This document shows, in pieces, positions 5,969 to 6,153 of a stretch of 6,153 nucleotides of DNA. The stretch is from an uncultured Porphyromonas sp. (GTDB lineage Bacteria > Bacteroidota > Bacteroidia > Bacteroidales > Porphyromonadaceae). The stretch covers positions 1 to 6,153 of the forward strand of contig NZ_CAKRLH010000092.1 in assembly GCF_934359325.1 (NCBI RefSeq), in the 5' to 3' direction. The notes beneath the pieces are model-generated. The model made no database searches. It saw nothing but the letters and a program-made list of their open reading frames with translations, and was not told where the DNA came from. Both the position numbers and the translations under genes were made by a program. The stretch's first letter is position 1; each line of letters starts with the position of its first letter.

Positions 5969-6153
5969 TTACGCCTCGTAGCGACGTGCGATCTCCTTCC
6001 AGTTGATGATAGACCATAGGTCCTTGACGTGATCGGCACGGCGGTTTTGATAAGATAGGTAGTAAGCGTGCTCCCATACATCGAAGCACATCAGAGGCTT
6101 GAGACCCTTGCGTAGTGGGTTACCAGCGTTAGGCTCCTTCTCGATAGAGAGCT
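5969..6153 (-). CDS. sodB: Fe/Mn superoxide dismutase, C-terminal part (5' end outside window)
   Basis: This enzyme converts superoxide to oxygen and hydrogen peroxide in the cytoplasm and is central to oxygen tolerance in these anaerobes. Only the last 60 residues are in the window; the stop is the TTA complement at 5969-5971. The Asp-Val-Trp-Glu-His-Ala-Tyr-Tyr signature is present, with the metal ligands Asp (bases 6080-6082) and His (6068-6070), which correspond to Asp157 and His161 of P. gingivalis SOD. It is followed by Tyr-Gln-Asn-Arg-Arg-Ala-Asp-His and a C-terminal Trp-Ser-Ile-Ile-Asn-Trp helix. The residue two before the ligand Asp is Cys, where P. gingivalis has Gly155. The first ~130 residues, including two histidine ligands, are beyond the right edge. 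The gene lies upstream of mdh on the same strand, 162 bases away, so separate transcription is plausible. Confidence 0.95.
   Translation of the reverse strand, partial: LSIEKEPNAGNPLRKGLKPLMCFDVWEHAYYLSYQNRRADHVKDLWSIINWKEIARRYEA

Overview
This window looks like ordinary chromosomal DNA from a member of the Bacteroidota, most likely the genus Porphyromonas. The best evidence is the C-terminal superoxide dismutase fragment at the right edge, which closely matches the P. gingivalis enzyme as I remember it. The rnfE-rnfA gene order, the Bacteroidota-type malate dehydrogenase and the absence of Shine-Dalgarno sequences before the starts agree with this. The codons are GC-leaning, with many CTC, ATC and GTC, so a Porphyromonas more GC-rich than P. 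gingivalis is possible. The species is a guess.

Layout: (1) Positions 1-1223 (+) hold the 3' end of an rnf operon: rnfE, cut by the window edge, then rnfA. A strong intrinsic terminator follows at 1243-1293. (2) Positions 1449-4581 (+) hold galE, prs and mutY, closely spaced and probably one transcription unit, with a candidate Bacteroidota -7 box about 32 bases before galE. (3) Positions 4582-4801 separate convergent genes. They contain an unusual 61-base palindrome built from 14-15-base repeats and a perfect 15-bp GC-rich hairpin just after the mdh stop. (4) Positions 4802-6153 (-) hold mdh and, upstream of it, the 3' end of sodB, with 162 non-coding bases between them.

Functions: RnfE and RnfA are membrane subunits of the ferredoxin:NAD+ oxidoreductase, an ion-pumping respiratory complex. 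GalE supplies UDP-sugars, Prs makes PRPP for nucleotide, histidine and NAD synthesis, and MutY removes adenine mispaired with 8-oxoguanine. Malate dehydrogenase connects oxaloacetate and malate, and SodB removes superoxide. MutY and SodB both deal with oxidative damage, but they lie on opposite strands and are not obviously co-regulated.

I found no mobile element, CRISPR array, tRNA, rRNA or novel gene system. The points worth a second look are the repeat-palindrome between mutY and mdh, the metal-tuning residue of SodB, the substrate-gate residue of GalE, and the in-frame prs/mutY junction.
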